A DNA stretch of 64,000 bases, taken from Gymnorhina tibicen. Its lineage: Eukaryota > Chordata > Aves > Passeriformes > Artamidae. The position numbers and the translations under genes are program-made. The number at the start of each line of letters is the position of its first letter. Positions within the stretch are counted from its first letter, which is position 1. Shown one piece after another: positions 26,355 to 38,430 of the stretch. The stretch is from assembly GCA_013399875.1 (NCBI GenBank), contig VXAZ01008004.1, positions 62,001-126,000 on the forward strand. Reading direction: 5' to 3'. The notes under the pieces were generated by a model. The model made no database searches, was not told the DNA's origin, and saw nothing but the letters and a program-made list of their open reading frames with translations.

Positions 26355-27515
26355 AGAAGGGACAGGCAAGAAAGGAGAGGTGATGGGGTAGTTGTGTATA
26401 TTTGGGAGTGTTTTGATTGTCTGGAACTTGGTGATGCTCTAGAGATCAAGTGTTTATGGTCAAGTGTTAATCAGGGAGAAGGCAGGTAAGGAAGGTGTCC
26501 TGGTGGTGGTGTGCTACAGACCACTCCACCAGGGTGAAGGTGCAGATGAAATCTTCTATAAGTAGCTGGGAGAAGTCTCACAATTGCTAGCCCTTGTTCT
26601 TGTGGGAAATTTCAACTTATCAGATGTCTGCTTGAAATATAACATGGCAGAGAGAAAACGATCTAGGAGGTTCCTGGGGTGTATGGAAGAGAACTAACTG
26701 CCTGACACAGCTGGTGAGGGAGCCAACTAGGGAAGGCTGTGTTTGTGACCAGAGAAGAACTTGTGGGTGACGTGGTTGTTAAAGGCCATTTTGGGCACAG
26801 CAACCATGGAATGATACAGCTTTCAACCCTTGGAGAAGGAGGGGGCTCAGATGATGCTACTGTGGAATTTCGGGGGGCAGATTTTGGCCTGTTTAGGACA
26901 CTGATTGACAGACTACCTTGGGAAGCAATCCTGAAGGGCAAGGGAAGGCTGGACATTCTTCAAGAAGGAAATTTAAAGGTGCAGGAACAGGCTGTCTCCA
27001 TGTAGGAAAACATAAGCCAGTGGGGAAGAAGACTGTTCTGACTGAAGAAAGGGCTTTGGCTGGAACTTGGGAAAAAAAGAAGAGTTTGTGACCTCTGGAA
27101 GATGGGGTACGTAACTCAGGAGGACTACAAGGATGTCATGAGTTTATGGATGGAAAAGAGGGGAAGGGCCAAAGCATACTGGCTACTTCCATAAAAACCA
27201 ACAAAAAATTTCACTACGTAAATCTATTAGCAACAAAAGAAGAGCTAAGGAGAATCTCCATTTTTACTGGATGGGGAGGGAAACAGTAACAAAGAAAGCG
27301 GAAAAGGCAGAGGTACTTCATGTCTTTGTCTCAGTATTTAATAGTAAGACCAGCTGTTCTCATGGTATCCCTGAGCTGGAAAACAGGGACAATGGGCAGA
27401 ATGAAGCCTACATAATTCAAGGGGCAATGATAGCGACCTGCTACACCACTTACACACACAAGTCTATGGGTCCAGAGGGCATCACGCAAGGATACTGAGG
27501 GAGCTGGCTGAAATG
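26355..27515 (+). pseudogene. CR1 ORF2 endonuclease-to-RT linker, broken
   Basis: The C-terminal half of the APE-type endonuclease domain of CR1 ORF2 is readable. It includes ECFDCLELGD (about 26400-26430), then FVTREELVGDVVVKGHFGHS (from 26742) and FRGADFGLFRTLIDRLPWEA. The SDH catalytic triplet is SNH here (about 26799-26807), so the active-site aspartate is lost. The linker follows, with KKAEKAEVLHVFVSVFNSKT (27292 on) and KSMGPEGI where other copies have KSMGPDGIHP. Frames change several times between 26489 and 26739 and again before 27271. The RT catalytic region is absent because of the deletion. Non-functional. Confidence 0.88.
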
Positions 27516-27553
27516 CTCAATCTTTTCCAACCTAGATAATTCTATAATTTTGC
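26355..27553 (+). mobile_element. CR1 LINE with internal deletion
   Basis: This plus-strand CR1 copy begins inside the endonuclease domain (RDRQERRGDGVVVY, about 26358) and continues through the linker to the first residues of the reverse transcriptase (HARILRELAEM read across about 27480-27515). It then passes without RT or most of the 3' untranslated region into a CR1-type terminus, CTTTTCCAACCTAGATAATT plus CTATAATTTT, ending near 27553. The 5' part and the extreme 3' tail are therefore joined at about 27517-27525. This may be a later deletion, a template jump during insertion, or a non-autonomous deleted form. Confidence 0.88.
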
Positions 27554-30500
27554 AGTAAGAATAGTATTTTGTATGTGACTATCTGAACAAAAGAAGTCTT
27601 CTGTGTCTCATGTAAATTATTTTTTTAAACCCCCCTTTTTCAGGAGCAACAAATGCAAGAAATTTTCAAACAACTATTTGAAAAAAAAATTGTCAGACAC
27701 AAATATGCTAAATTTTACTTATGGATTATATATTATATATGATGTCAAGAAAACCCTTCCAGTTTACTATCACCACAGACTTACTAAAGTTCACACGTTG
27801 GTTTGTTTTAGTGAGTTTCCACACTACCTGCTAAGAAATTGCCAACAGAAATACATGTTGGAAAACATGAAGTGCAAGTCTCCAAAGTCTTTGACATTCT
27901 TTAATCATTCAACTTTGCACTGAGCAAATGGAAATAGGGTGCATTTTACCAAATCATCTATGTTGAATTTTTAAACAGAAGGCAGTCTTCACGCTATATG
28001 TATGGATGACTGTCAGCAGTGCAAGGGCAGTAATGAATAAGCCAACTGGTCTCAGCAGAGGGGACTGGCAGAATGCCAGAAGTTACAATTCTGTCTGGCA
28101 AGTATTTCCCTAAGTTAAATTTCATAGGACAGGCATATCTAACACATTTTTAAGAACTAGAAAAGAAAAAAAAAGAGGATGCCATATTACAGGTAATTCT
28201 GCAGCAAAACCAACTATCTTCCTCCAAATGAAATGCAGGTGATTGTTACACCTTCTGCACTGATCAGGAGGTCTATCAGTTTCAAAATAGATTGAGGTAT
28301 TCCAGTAATAAATAGCACAAGTCTTTTCACGGAGTATCTTCTATTCCCTTCACTAGAATCACAGTTTGGCTCGGGAAAACTGGGTGAGCAGTAAGAGCAA
28401 AAGGGAAGTTGCCTTTTTATGGAACACATTTTGATAGGCACAGTAGAGTGCATTGGGTTGCTAGAAGTGCTTCCGCAGGGGGTGGCCACAGTGGGCTGCA
28501 CTGGCTAACCTCTCTGGAGCCTGGATAAGAAGGTACAAATTAGACAACTTCTACCCCCAGCTGTTCTAATCGAGGATGGTGCTGGTGCAGAACTGACCTC
28601 AGAATTAGGGATCTGTGACTAGCTTTCTGTACTGATGAAAGGGATTATGTGACATGGATGCTCATGATAGCAGGGGACTGCGGTTAATGGCAGGAACCTA
28701 AAAATCCAGCCGCTCAGTGGGGCCTGTGTCTGTCTGTCTTTAGGCTGCAAGAGAGGATATGTAAAGAAAATCTGTGAAAATATTCTGTACATACACAGTA
28801 TGATTATGATTTACAGATGATTATAGCTACTGTCCTACAAGGTTATGCATTGCTCTCTGAGAAACTTTTGGCCCATAAAAAGCTGTCTTTTTTATCAATG
28901 TCACTTCAAAACTCAGGCCTAAGTTCATAAAATTCTAATAATGCCATCTTGAAAATAATTTAAAAATTATTAATTTTAAATTAAAGCATCTTAATATTAA
29001 TTTTCACTGTAATGAGTGTGCTGTGTTTACCTTTGTTAAAGAGGATTTATGCTCCTTTAATAACATACTGTGAAAACCTGTGGTCTATTTTATCTCTGGA
29101 TACAAATTCTCTGACTGCAGATAGGATTATATTTCCTACTGTGCACACATTCAAGACATCAAGAGTGACAGTGTTTTTAAGAAACAAAAAAAAATCACAG
29201 AAAATATGGGTCATCTGGTTAAATTGTTCATAGTGCCACTGGAATAGAAGCACAACAAACACAAATGCTTTTGATAAAATTTTGCAGCCTGGAACCCTTC
29301 ATATAGAAAGGAAGCAAGTTCAAAACCCTATTTCTGTTAATAAATACATGTATACTTTCTTTATTTCTTCCTTGCATTCTTGTATTTTCTTTGACAAAAA
29401 CAGGGCTTCCAGTTTTGGAACAGAGTAACAGGGAAAGAAAACTACATTTAGAGGCAGTTTATGCTGCAGATGGAGCACCTGGTCTCATGACTGAGAGGAA
29501 ATACTCCTGCCCCAGGAATGAACATTAGCCTGCCCCTCATTCCTTGCCACCTCCCCAGTTGTCCCCCGACACTAAGGGACCTGTTCAGATGGGTCCAATC
29601 AGCTGCATCCACTCGGGGCCACCATCAGTAGCCCCACTCTGCTCACCATTTAGGTGAGCACTAGGACCACTATTTTTCTATCAGTAAAAGAGCATGGAAA
29701 TAGCAGAAAATTTATACATTGCCGTCAGCTTAGTAGTGGTAACATCAGAAAATTAGAGCAACATTAGAAAAACTTTCCCTTAAGTTGAAGTGGATCCTCC
29801 CCAATAATGCCTTCATGATGTATGGCAACAAAAACCTGTTCCTGTTGTGTGCAAGTTGAATTTGCCCTTAGGCACAGCAGGCTTACTAAGATTTATTAAT
29901 ACTACTAGCAAAGGTAGACAGGTGCTGCACAGGAAGTGAAAATCAAATAGGTCTAAAAGATCTACTATTCCTTCTCAGCATGAAATGACAATCAGGATAT
30001 ATCATGCCTGCACACTTCTTAGTTTCTGTGAAGAAAATGGTTTGGCTACATGAGCAGAGAGCAAAAGAATAGGTGCACACACCTATGAATATATTGTCCT
30101 CCAAAGGCACAGCAATAACTGGACTGCCACAATGCTTAGCAAAAAACAAAATACAGTTTGAGAGTTTTAGACCCTCTGAAAGCTTACCCTGGAACAAATT
30201 TTTTTTTTACCTCACAACTCTTCCAGGTCTATGTTATAGAGCAAAACAATTGTTCAAGCTTCCCTCTGCACCATTATTTCCCAGTAATAATTCTGACTGC
30301 TAACAAGAGTGTAGAATGTAGATTACAGTCCTTCCTGTTAACATAAATCTAGCAAAACATATCTTTCCCTGGCAAAAATTTTAATACAGCACAAAAATAA
30401 CACCATATAATTAAAACACCCCCAAATGGCTTTGTGCAAAGAGAAAAAAAAAAGGAGTTTTTTTCTAGCTAAGAAATAAGAACATAAGTAGGAATTACAA

Positions 30501-33500
30501 ATATATATAAAAAATTAAATTAGTTTTTGTTTCAAGAATTTACTACAGCTTAAGTAATAGTGGCTTTCCAAACTATTGCTAAAAACCTTAATGAAATTTG
30601 TTTGTGTTAATCAGGATTGAGATTTCCTGCTTTTTAAAATATCTTTCATATTAAAAGGGAAAGTATTTTAATGGGAACCTAGTAAGACCTACTTTAATAA
30701 AATCAGCACAACTTCTTTGAAAATTCACTTTGTAAAAGAATTTACTTCATCATCATTCTCACAATGCAGAGACACAATTATAGAATAGATCTTGTATAGT
30801 CAATAGATTCAGTCTTAAAAGTTTATATACTTTGTATCATGCTGATTATTCAACTCGGAAGAATTGTGTTAATTATGATTATGTACTACGTAGGCTGTGA
30901 CAGTAGACAGATATTTTACATACTGTATACTGCTGTTATTCATGCCCACAGAGAAAGAGATCTACTGAGTACTGCTACAGTGACATAATATACCGAGTGT
31001 AATAAACTTTTTGGTCCAACCGACAAACTTTTCATTTCCTCTTTTTACCTCTAGAAAACATCTCTTGAAAACATAATGGATTATTAGAAGACAAAAATAA
31101 AATAGATGATTGCATGTAAATTCTCTTGTAGGAGAAAAGAATCCACATCTTTTAATTGATATCACTGAATACTAAGATTCCTATGGAAGTGCTATTCTGT
31201 TATTTCTAATAAACAAAGGAAAGACATCTGATTTTTCACAGATGCATTGTTAACCAGTTAAAATGAGATTAAAGATCTTCTGAGGCTATTCAGTAGTAAT
31301 ACAACAGGTCTTATATATATGTTTGCTTCATACTTAGAGCAGTATATAATATTCTCTTAATATTGTTACAAATACGTTTTGAAGTGTTTTAATTTTGGAG
31401 CGTAATTATCTTTGATCAGCAGTTCTGCAAGACCTTTTTTTTTAACCGAGAACACACCAGAAAATATGTTTCTCCAGATGGCAGATATCAAAGATCCATT
31501 CACAATATTAAAAAGTTTTCAGAAACACATTTAAAACATCATATGGTATGTATTTGAATTGCCTCATTTAAGAGCAATTCCTTCTTGGATATTTATGGAG
31601 GAATTAAAAAATGCTTTAATCTGAACTGGAAGAAAAGGAAGTGTGTCTGTATGTACCGTGAACCTTTCAATCTTACAATGCTAAAACATCATTGACATGA
31701 GCCTTGAATTGACTGAGGTTTTTAAATATTGATCGATCAACTGATTGACTGGTTCATTTTTCAGGAAACAAATCACACTACTCCCTTTAGGCAGGTGGCT
31801 CCCTTCAGTCATTTACTATAAAAGTGCAAAATAATGACAACTTCATGCCATATCTCCAAATTCATACAGTTCAACATTTCTTTTGCACCCTATCTGATAC
31901 GGTGTGCAGGTCCTTCAGGTTCTCTCATTGTGAGATTCTACAGAGAAAGTAATCATTTGAGCCACTCATGTGATAAACCAGCACTTGAAACACTCAAATG
32001 TCAAGTTGTTTTCATCACATCGACAGCAGGTCTTAGACTTAATCTTTCCTTGGTTTATGCCACTACTTTGCCTTTACTTTGCTGCAAAATGTGAAACCGC
32101 CGTGTATATGCTAATGGAACTGTCTTGCCCATTAGTTCTCCAATTTCATCTATATTACCCTTCACCTGTTAGTGAACAAGGCAATGGTGCATATTATTCT
32201 CCCCTCGATGCACATCCCATTAGACTTCAGTGGCGAATACACCCCCCTTGTGTGTAACCAAGATGAGATTCATAGAGATTTTCATTTGTGTTTACAAGAG
32301 CATTGTTTCTTTAGTATACAATCTGTGCTTTTTATATTCATACAAGACCCACAGACCGAGAGCTTGGATCTGATTCCAGCTTCTCCTAAGCTCAAAGACC
32401 TGTGCATCCATAGTTATGGCTACCTTCCACCACGTCCAGAATTTGCAGTATTCCTTCTGTTGACATAGAATTTTCAAGCAATACCAATTACTTATCACAA
32501 AATCTTTGCTACAAATTGACACCGGGTGAAAACATGCTTTTAACAATCAATATATTTCTGCATAAAAAAATTTCTGAATTATAGAAATTTCCTTGTCCAT
32601 ATTTATAATTTCAGTATTTTCTACAGATATAACTTAATATATATTTTTGTTCATACAATCGTGTGTGAACTTTTGAACTGTTAGTTAGCAGCCTGATGAG
32701 TTCAATAAAGTTGATGATACTGCGCTATACTTTAAATACTGCTGTGAATTAGCACTGTATGCTTTCCAAAACAATATGATATAATATGATCACAAAACCA
32801 ATTATGCTTTTAGAAGGATAGAGAGCAATTGACAATGACATTATGTTTAAGTTCTGTTCTTTGATGATAGCAGGTAGTACAAATAATCTGTTCTATACTT
32901 CAGGATTTGAAAGTCAGTACTATGAAGAGATACCTTTATTTTGAACTGCCTCTAAAATCTAAGTCACTATTGCAAGAGCTTACATTTCCAATGTCATGCC
33001 GAAATTCAGAAATATAAACTGTTACCTACAAATCTTTGAAACCAAGAGAAGTGTAATCAATTTATCTGTGGTTGGGCACTAGAAGACATGGTAGATTTTC
33101 AGTCCTCTTTCTATAACTTGTTAAAACATTCAGGTGACTCCCAGGGGAAGTGCTACACTATGGCTAATTTGAACCTGTTTACATTAGAAAGTGAAAGAAC
33201 TTTTTGTATCCTCTAGTCACAAACATTTCCTAGTCTCATCCTGTCACTTCCCCATGGGGGTTCCTGGTGCCATTCTTGAGTGTACAATGCCCAGTTCTGT
33301 TGAATGGCTATGCTGATTGCTTGCTTCATCCTTTTCATCTTTGATTAAAGTCTGAATACAGAAAATTTTTACAAAGTGTAGTTTCAATTCTATAGGGACT
33401 ATATAAATTCAGAATATAATCTAAATTCTCAATTTAATGGTCAGCAAGCGCAACCATGGAAGAAATTCCCCCATAAATTACAGCATATTCATAACAGTAT

Positions 33501-35394
33501 ATTTTTGGTGACCAAAGAAGCATAAATTTCCCATGTATTCTGAAAAGTGTTTATAACTTGGATTTCCAATCTAATGTGTTTGACTGAAAGCTGACTTCCA
33601 AATGTGCACTTAACATCAATGCAATTTACTGAAATTAACTTCAGAAAGGGTATTATAAATTAAAAAAAAGTCAAGATAAACTGTAATTTACAATGTAAGA
33701 GTATATTCATTTTGAATCGCACTATTGTGGTTTGAATCTTCTAAAATGTCATAATCTGGGGATTTCGTTTTTTTTATTAAAGCCATAAACATTCTGGCTA
33801 GCCTTTTTATTCCAGATTTACAGATATAATGATATCTAATGAAAAATAACAGCAAACTACATGCCATTTGAATGAAGCTTAAAGATTGTTTCTCAGCATT
33901 TGGACGGAATACTTTCTTCAGGCTTACAAGTATTAGGAATCTGCAAACACAGCTCTGAAATACCTAATGAGGTCTCAGTGACCTAGAAAATGCAGTGTAT
34001 GGAAAGCAGCTTGAAACAGTGAGGTCTGTTCAGAGAGTAGCAAATAACCATTTTCCCAGAATGATAATATGGGTGTATTTGTCTGTGTGAAAGAATGAAA
34101 TACCCACTCTTTCAATTAACATTGAGTTGATAGGAATTAGGAAAGCAAAGTGAGAAACTGAGTCTCGCAACAATTTTTATATTTGTAAATACCCAGTACC
34201 CTTTTTTGAGTGAGCAAAAGAGAATTCCATGCTTCATTAAAAAAAGAGTGTATAACCTGATCTTCAAAGAGAGGGAAAGAAGGATAATAGGAGATGGAGG
34301 ACGAGACAAACTGAGGTCATATCTGCACAAATGCCTACAGACAGGCCTTGGGTATACGTGGCCTAAAGATCAAGGTGGCCAGATGTGAGAAAACTCTGAG
34401 AAACTGTGTAGTAAGGTAGTGCAAAGCTCTGAGCTCATAAGACCAACTGAGATTCATTTTTAAAAGTTGTGCAAGTTCTTGTTAGCTACATACATTTTTC
34501 TATTAATGCAGTTTGAACAGAAAATTGTTCAGCATCCCCAAATGAGAAACTGCATAATTTTTTCTATTTGTTTTCCTGGATTAAGGCTAATAATTTTTTT
34601 CAAGAACCAGTCATCTAGATCAAGTAAATTAGTTTATGTGAATAGCGAATTGCCTAAAAGTTGGAAAATAGATCTGAATTAAATGTGGAAATAGAGCAAT
34701 TTAATGTCTACCTTTGAGAAGTTATTTATGACTTATTAGATTTCCTAGACTTTTTAGGCTGACATAATTATTTTTAGTGCAGTAATATGTTTAGCAAAGT
34801 AATATTTGGAGATAAAAATACTTAAAGTAACCTGGAAGTAAACACACCATTTCACTAGATAAGTGATTATGCATGAATATGCTAAATAAAAAAAAAAAAA
34901 TAGATTAAATATTTCCTTGATTGAGATTGAGATCATTACATTCAGATCTTGAAGGAATGGGTAAAAGGTAGATTTTTTTAACCCCTGGGACAGAGGCCAA
35001 GAAAGCAACATAAGTAAAGAAAACAGACTGCTTGGAACAACGTATATATACGAAAAACTGAACACCACAGACATCTTACTGTTTCTACCTAATAGAAGAG
35101 GTAACCTATCAACAGCAATTCTTCTGGGAGTTTATGAAGAATAATAATAGCTCAGAATATTCATTTCCCCATCTGCTTTTACAGGCAGACATGAGTTTTA
35201 TTTGGAGAATAAAGGAGAATTAGAAGATAGAGAGCTTTATTAAATTGTCTAGAAAGAAGGTGGAAGATCCCTTGCTAGTTTTAGGAAAGCAAACTGTGGA
35301 TCCAAACAAGCTCAAAAACTGGAACTTCAAGCAGGATTTGGTCTCCATTCAGTTCATGGAATACACACAAATAGTAACAACAAGCTTTTTCTCC
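27554..35394. other. long non-coding stretch, no gene seen
   Basis: About 7.8 kb without a recognised gene, transposon or RNA. Open frames reach about 106 codons and are mostly leucine, serine and phenylalanine-rich chance frames. A GC-richer island lies at about 29460-29660, with CpGs and many CC-rich words; its origin is unknown. Around 32200-32230 a CCCATTAGACTTCAGTGG-type word resembles a common reptile/bird repeat motif but is too short to call. A 12-bp palindrome (TTGATCGATCAA) is at 31729-31740. Confidence 0.55.
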
Positions 35395-35700
35395 AACAGG
35401 AGCATGTTTACTAGAGATTTTACAAGGGGACATAGCTACAGGCCAAGGGGGAATGATTTTAAAGTGAAAGAGGAGAGGCTTAGATAAGATTTTAGGAAGA
35501 AATGCTTTACTCAGAAGCTAGTGAGGCGCTGGAGCAGGCTGCCCAGACAAGTTTTGAACACCCCATCTGTGTTCAAGACCAAGTCAGATGGAGCCCTGAT
35601 ATAGTGGGTGGTGTCCCTGCCTGCCCATGGTGGCGTGTAGGAGGGTCTGCAACTAGATGATTTTTAAAGTCTGTGCAACACAAACCATTCTGTGCTTCTA
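35395..35700 (+). mobile_element. CR1 LINE, 3' untranslated region fragment
   Basis: Plus-strand CR1 3' UTR. Diagnostic words in order are TACAAGGGGACATAGCTACA, GGAAGAAATGCTTTACTC, GTGAGGCGCTGGAGCAGGCT with GCCCAGACAAG, then CAACTAGATGATTTTTAAAG and a decayed CCATTCTGTGCTTCTA end. The coding part is missing. It is moderately diverged, and there is no sign of host use. Confidence 0.9.
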
Positions 35701-37499
35701 GGTTAATTATTTCCCATTCTGACCAGGATTAAATTCTACACTTTGCAAGAAGGCTTAAGCAAAGCTAAAACGGGCACAATATATAATCTGCTCTGGCAGA
35801 AGCAATTGAGAGTGCTTATGACTACATGTTCTTGTATTCTACTACATAGTACCGGGGAATTAAAGGTGAAACATACGGGCAGCACAGAAAAGCTACTTTC
35901 CAGAAAATTTCAAGCTTGTTTAACAAAGATATTTCATTTTGGTCAAGAATTAATTTGTGCTTGAAGTACTCAGAAACATAAAAATACAGGTCATCAGTTT
36001 AGACAACAGACTTGAGTATTCAGTGACTACCATTTGGTATTTATATATTTTACCAAATTAAAGTTTCACGAGCAATGCCACAGCACAAGTTCTTCTAGCC
36101 AATGATTTTGTCTTTGATGGTGGCCAATGGTATGTGCAGATTGTAAAGGTGTAAGAACAGCTTTACTAGGAAGCTATGGTTTCATGTTATATGGTGAATC
36201 ATGACAAATCACTCTTCATTTTTCTCGGGTTACATCTTGAATTCTGTTAATACCAATGTCTAAGTTGAATACCTCTAAACAGATAATAATTGACAACAAA
36301 ATTGAAAAGGTTAGGAGAAAAGCTGCCTGCGGTTTATAAAATCCTGAAAGAGATATTAATAAATATGATTTTAACATTGCTATGCCAATACTACTTGGAG
36401 CAGCATAAGTAGCTGCTGTGAAATGGATTTCTGAAACTGTCAGTTCCCCAAAATTCTGTGTATGTCTTAATATACAGTCTGAGTATGTACAATATGTCAA
36501 ATCTAAAAGATGATAAATCACACAAAATAGGTATCCTGTAAACATAGAAGTACATCCATGAATCTCAATTTTGCAGGCAAAAAGCACCTAATTGAAAAAT
36601 CACACTTAAACAAACTGTAATCGTGGAAAAAGGCACTTTAGCTCTTGATTTCAAACCATCAGAGGATGATTATTTACTTCCATAAACTCAAGAAGCCTGA
36701 TGCAAAGCCCCTCTTTACACAGCCTATTTCTTTAAATTAACTATTAACCATAGAATAGTGGTGAAAATAGGCAATCTTTAAAAAACTGGTATATTTTCAT
36801 AGCCTGCATGAAACAGGGAAAAGAGCACACTCCACATCTTGGGATTTCATAGAAATCCCTCAGCAATACTCAGGACTGCAGACACTTGTCTTGGCTTCAG
36901 CAGAGACGTAGGTCCACCTCACAGGAACACAATGACCATAATAGTACCCATCACAGAAACTATTCTCCTCAATTGTACAGGCACAGTGAAACCATGGGGC
37001 CAAACCTGAGCTTTCAAATGGCTCTAAAATTGCAATCGATGAGAAATGTTTGTGCCATAATTTAAAAGCCAAGGAAGGAATGGCTGCCCAGGTGTCAAGA
37101 CAGCATGTATGCACTATTAAAACTAAAACATCTCACCTGGAAAACTGAATTGCTTTCTTTGTTAGACAACAGGCTGCAGTAACAACTCTGATATTTTCCT
37201 GTTATCAGGGATCTTTTATGGAAGTACCAGATCAAACTTTAAAACTTTCTAATGAAGGTCAGAAAACTGGGAATGTTTTTTTGTAGGAAGTGTTTAATAA
37301 TATCCTTCTGGTACATGCTGATATAATTCTTCTGTTAAGAGAATTGAAAAATAAAAATAACATTGTCATTATAACCCCAGTCAGCATAAATTATGGAAAA
37401 TTATGCTGCGATATGTGCAGTATAAGCTTCTCACTGTGAAATAGTATCCTTCTTCATCTTGAAGATTTCAGGAACCGTGTTTTTCAGGCTTTTCAGGAA
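35701..37499. other. non-coding DNA with one exon-like candidate
   Basis: No gene is firmly recognised. The minus-strand 123-codon frame at 36216-36587 is hydrophobic but matches no family I know. The minus-strand frame at 36860-37114 contains a cysteine-rich stretch bracketed by splice-like signals (see findings). Everything else is AT-rich filler. Confidence 0.5.
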
Positions 37500-38430
37500 T
37501 AAATTTAAGGACACTTATTGAAAAGAAGCTACACAGGGCAACTAAGAGAAGTAAATCTTTGCAGACACTGTGGGAATTATAGTATGGAAATTATTTAAAG
37601 ATACCACATTGGAAAAAAAATCCTGGGTGCATACTGCCAATCAAAAAAGGGTTAAAGAGGTTATGACAAAGAAGGAATTACACTTCAAATACTTGAGATC
37701 TTATTAAAATGAATACAATGAAAAGAACAATGAACTCTGGCAGATTAAATGCAAAAGTATAACCAAACAACCTAAAAAGGGAGGCTGAGGAACAATGAGT
37801 AGAAAAGATAAGGAATAATAATAATCCTTTCTTAAAATGTGTCAGGAGAAAGACACTTTCCAGGGATTCTGTAGCGCCAGTTGATGAGGATGGTACAAAA
37901 GAATTGTCACACAACCTAAGGTCATTCCAGAAAAACTAAGTTAATTCCCTGCATTCATTTTGGAAGAAACTGGTAGCAATCCCTTGCTAGCCACTGTCTG
38001 ATAGAGAATCATCAGAGGATCTAACATTACAGAGATTGTAGAATTTATTAGAGATCACAGAGACAAACAATGAAAGGCAATAAACACCTCAGGTCAGATG
38101 GTATTCACTCAGGTTTTCCAAGAGAGCCTAGAAGTGAAATGTATGTACTGTTAAAATTAGTATAAAATCTCTTCCTCAAATCTTCCTTGATTTCAAAGAA
38201 AATGAAGGAAGGTAGGAGAAATCTGAGGAACTGCATACCTATATGTAATCCTGACGTCTGTGCCAGCTAAATGAATATTCTGATTACTGGTCACAAGAAT
38301 AGACGTATTCTACTTGGGAAGCATAACTCTGGCAAATCCTGAAGCCCTTTGGAAGAATCATGGAGCATGTGTACGATCCACTTGAGGTACGGAGTGGTCC
38401 AGTTCAGACAACAGTAATCTCCAAATGACT
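37500..38430 (+). mobile_element. ancient, heavily decayed CR1 ORF2 region
   Basis: Decay hides this copy from frame tracking, but CR1 ORF2 landmarks occur in the right order on the plus strand. They are WKLFKDT at 37585-37605, ELWQIKCKSI at 37732-37761, and SDGIH at 38094-38108 (compare GPHGIHPRILKEL in the 23-25 kb copy). GGAACTGCATACCTATATG at about 38233, leading into a CTGTGCCAGCTAA word, aligns with GGAAACTACAGGCCTG...GTGCCTGGTAA of the 23-25 kb copy. Stops and indels are frequent. Weak similarity may continue to about 38700. The wording of the linker resembles the CR1 lineages of turtles and other reptiles more than young bird CR1s, which is my recollection rather than a computed match. 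Confidence 0.6.

Noticed and set aside
31729..31740. 12-bp palindrome TTGATCGATCAA
   Set aside because: Palindromes of this length are expected by chance several times in 64 kb.
32200..32235. CCCATTAGACTTCAGTGG word resembling a reptile/bird repeat motif
   Set aside because: Too short and unsupported by flanking similarity.
36216..36587. 123-codon hydrophobic minus-strand frame, membrane-protein-like
   Set aside because: Hydrophobic frames arise easily opposite A-rich DNA. No receptor or transporter motif is present.
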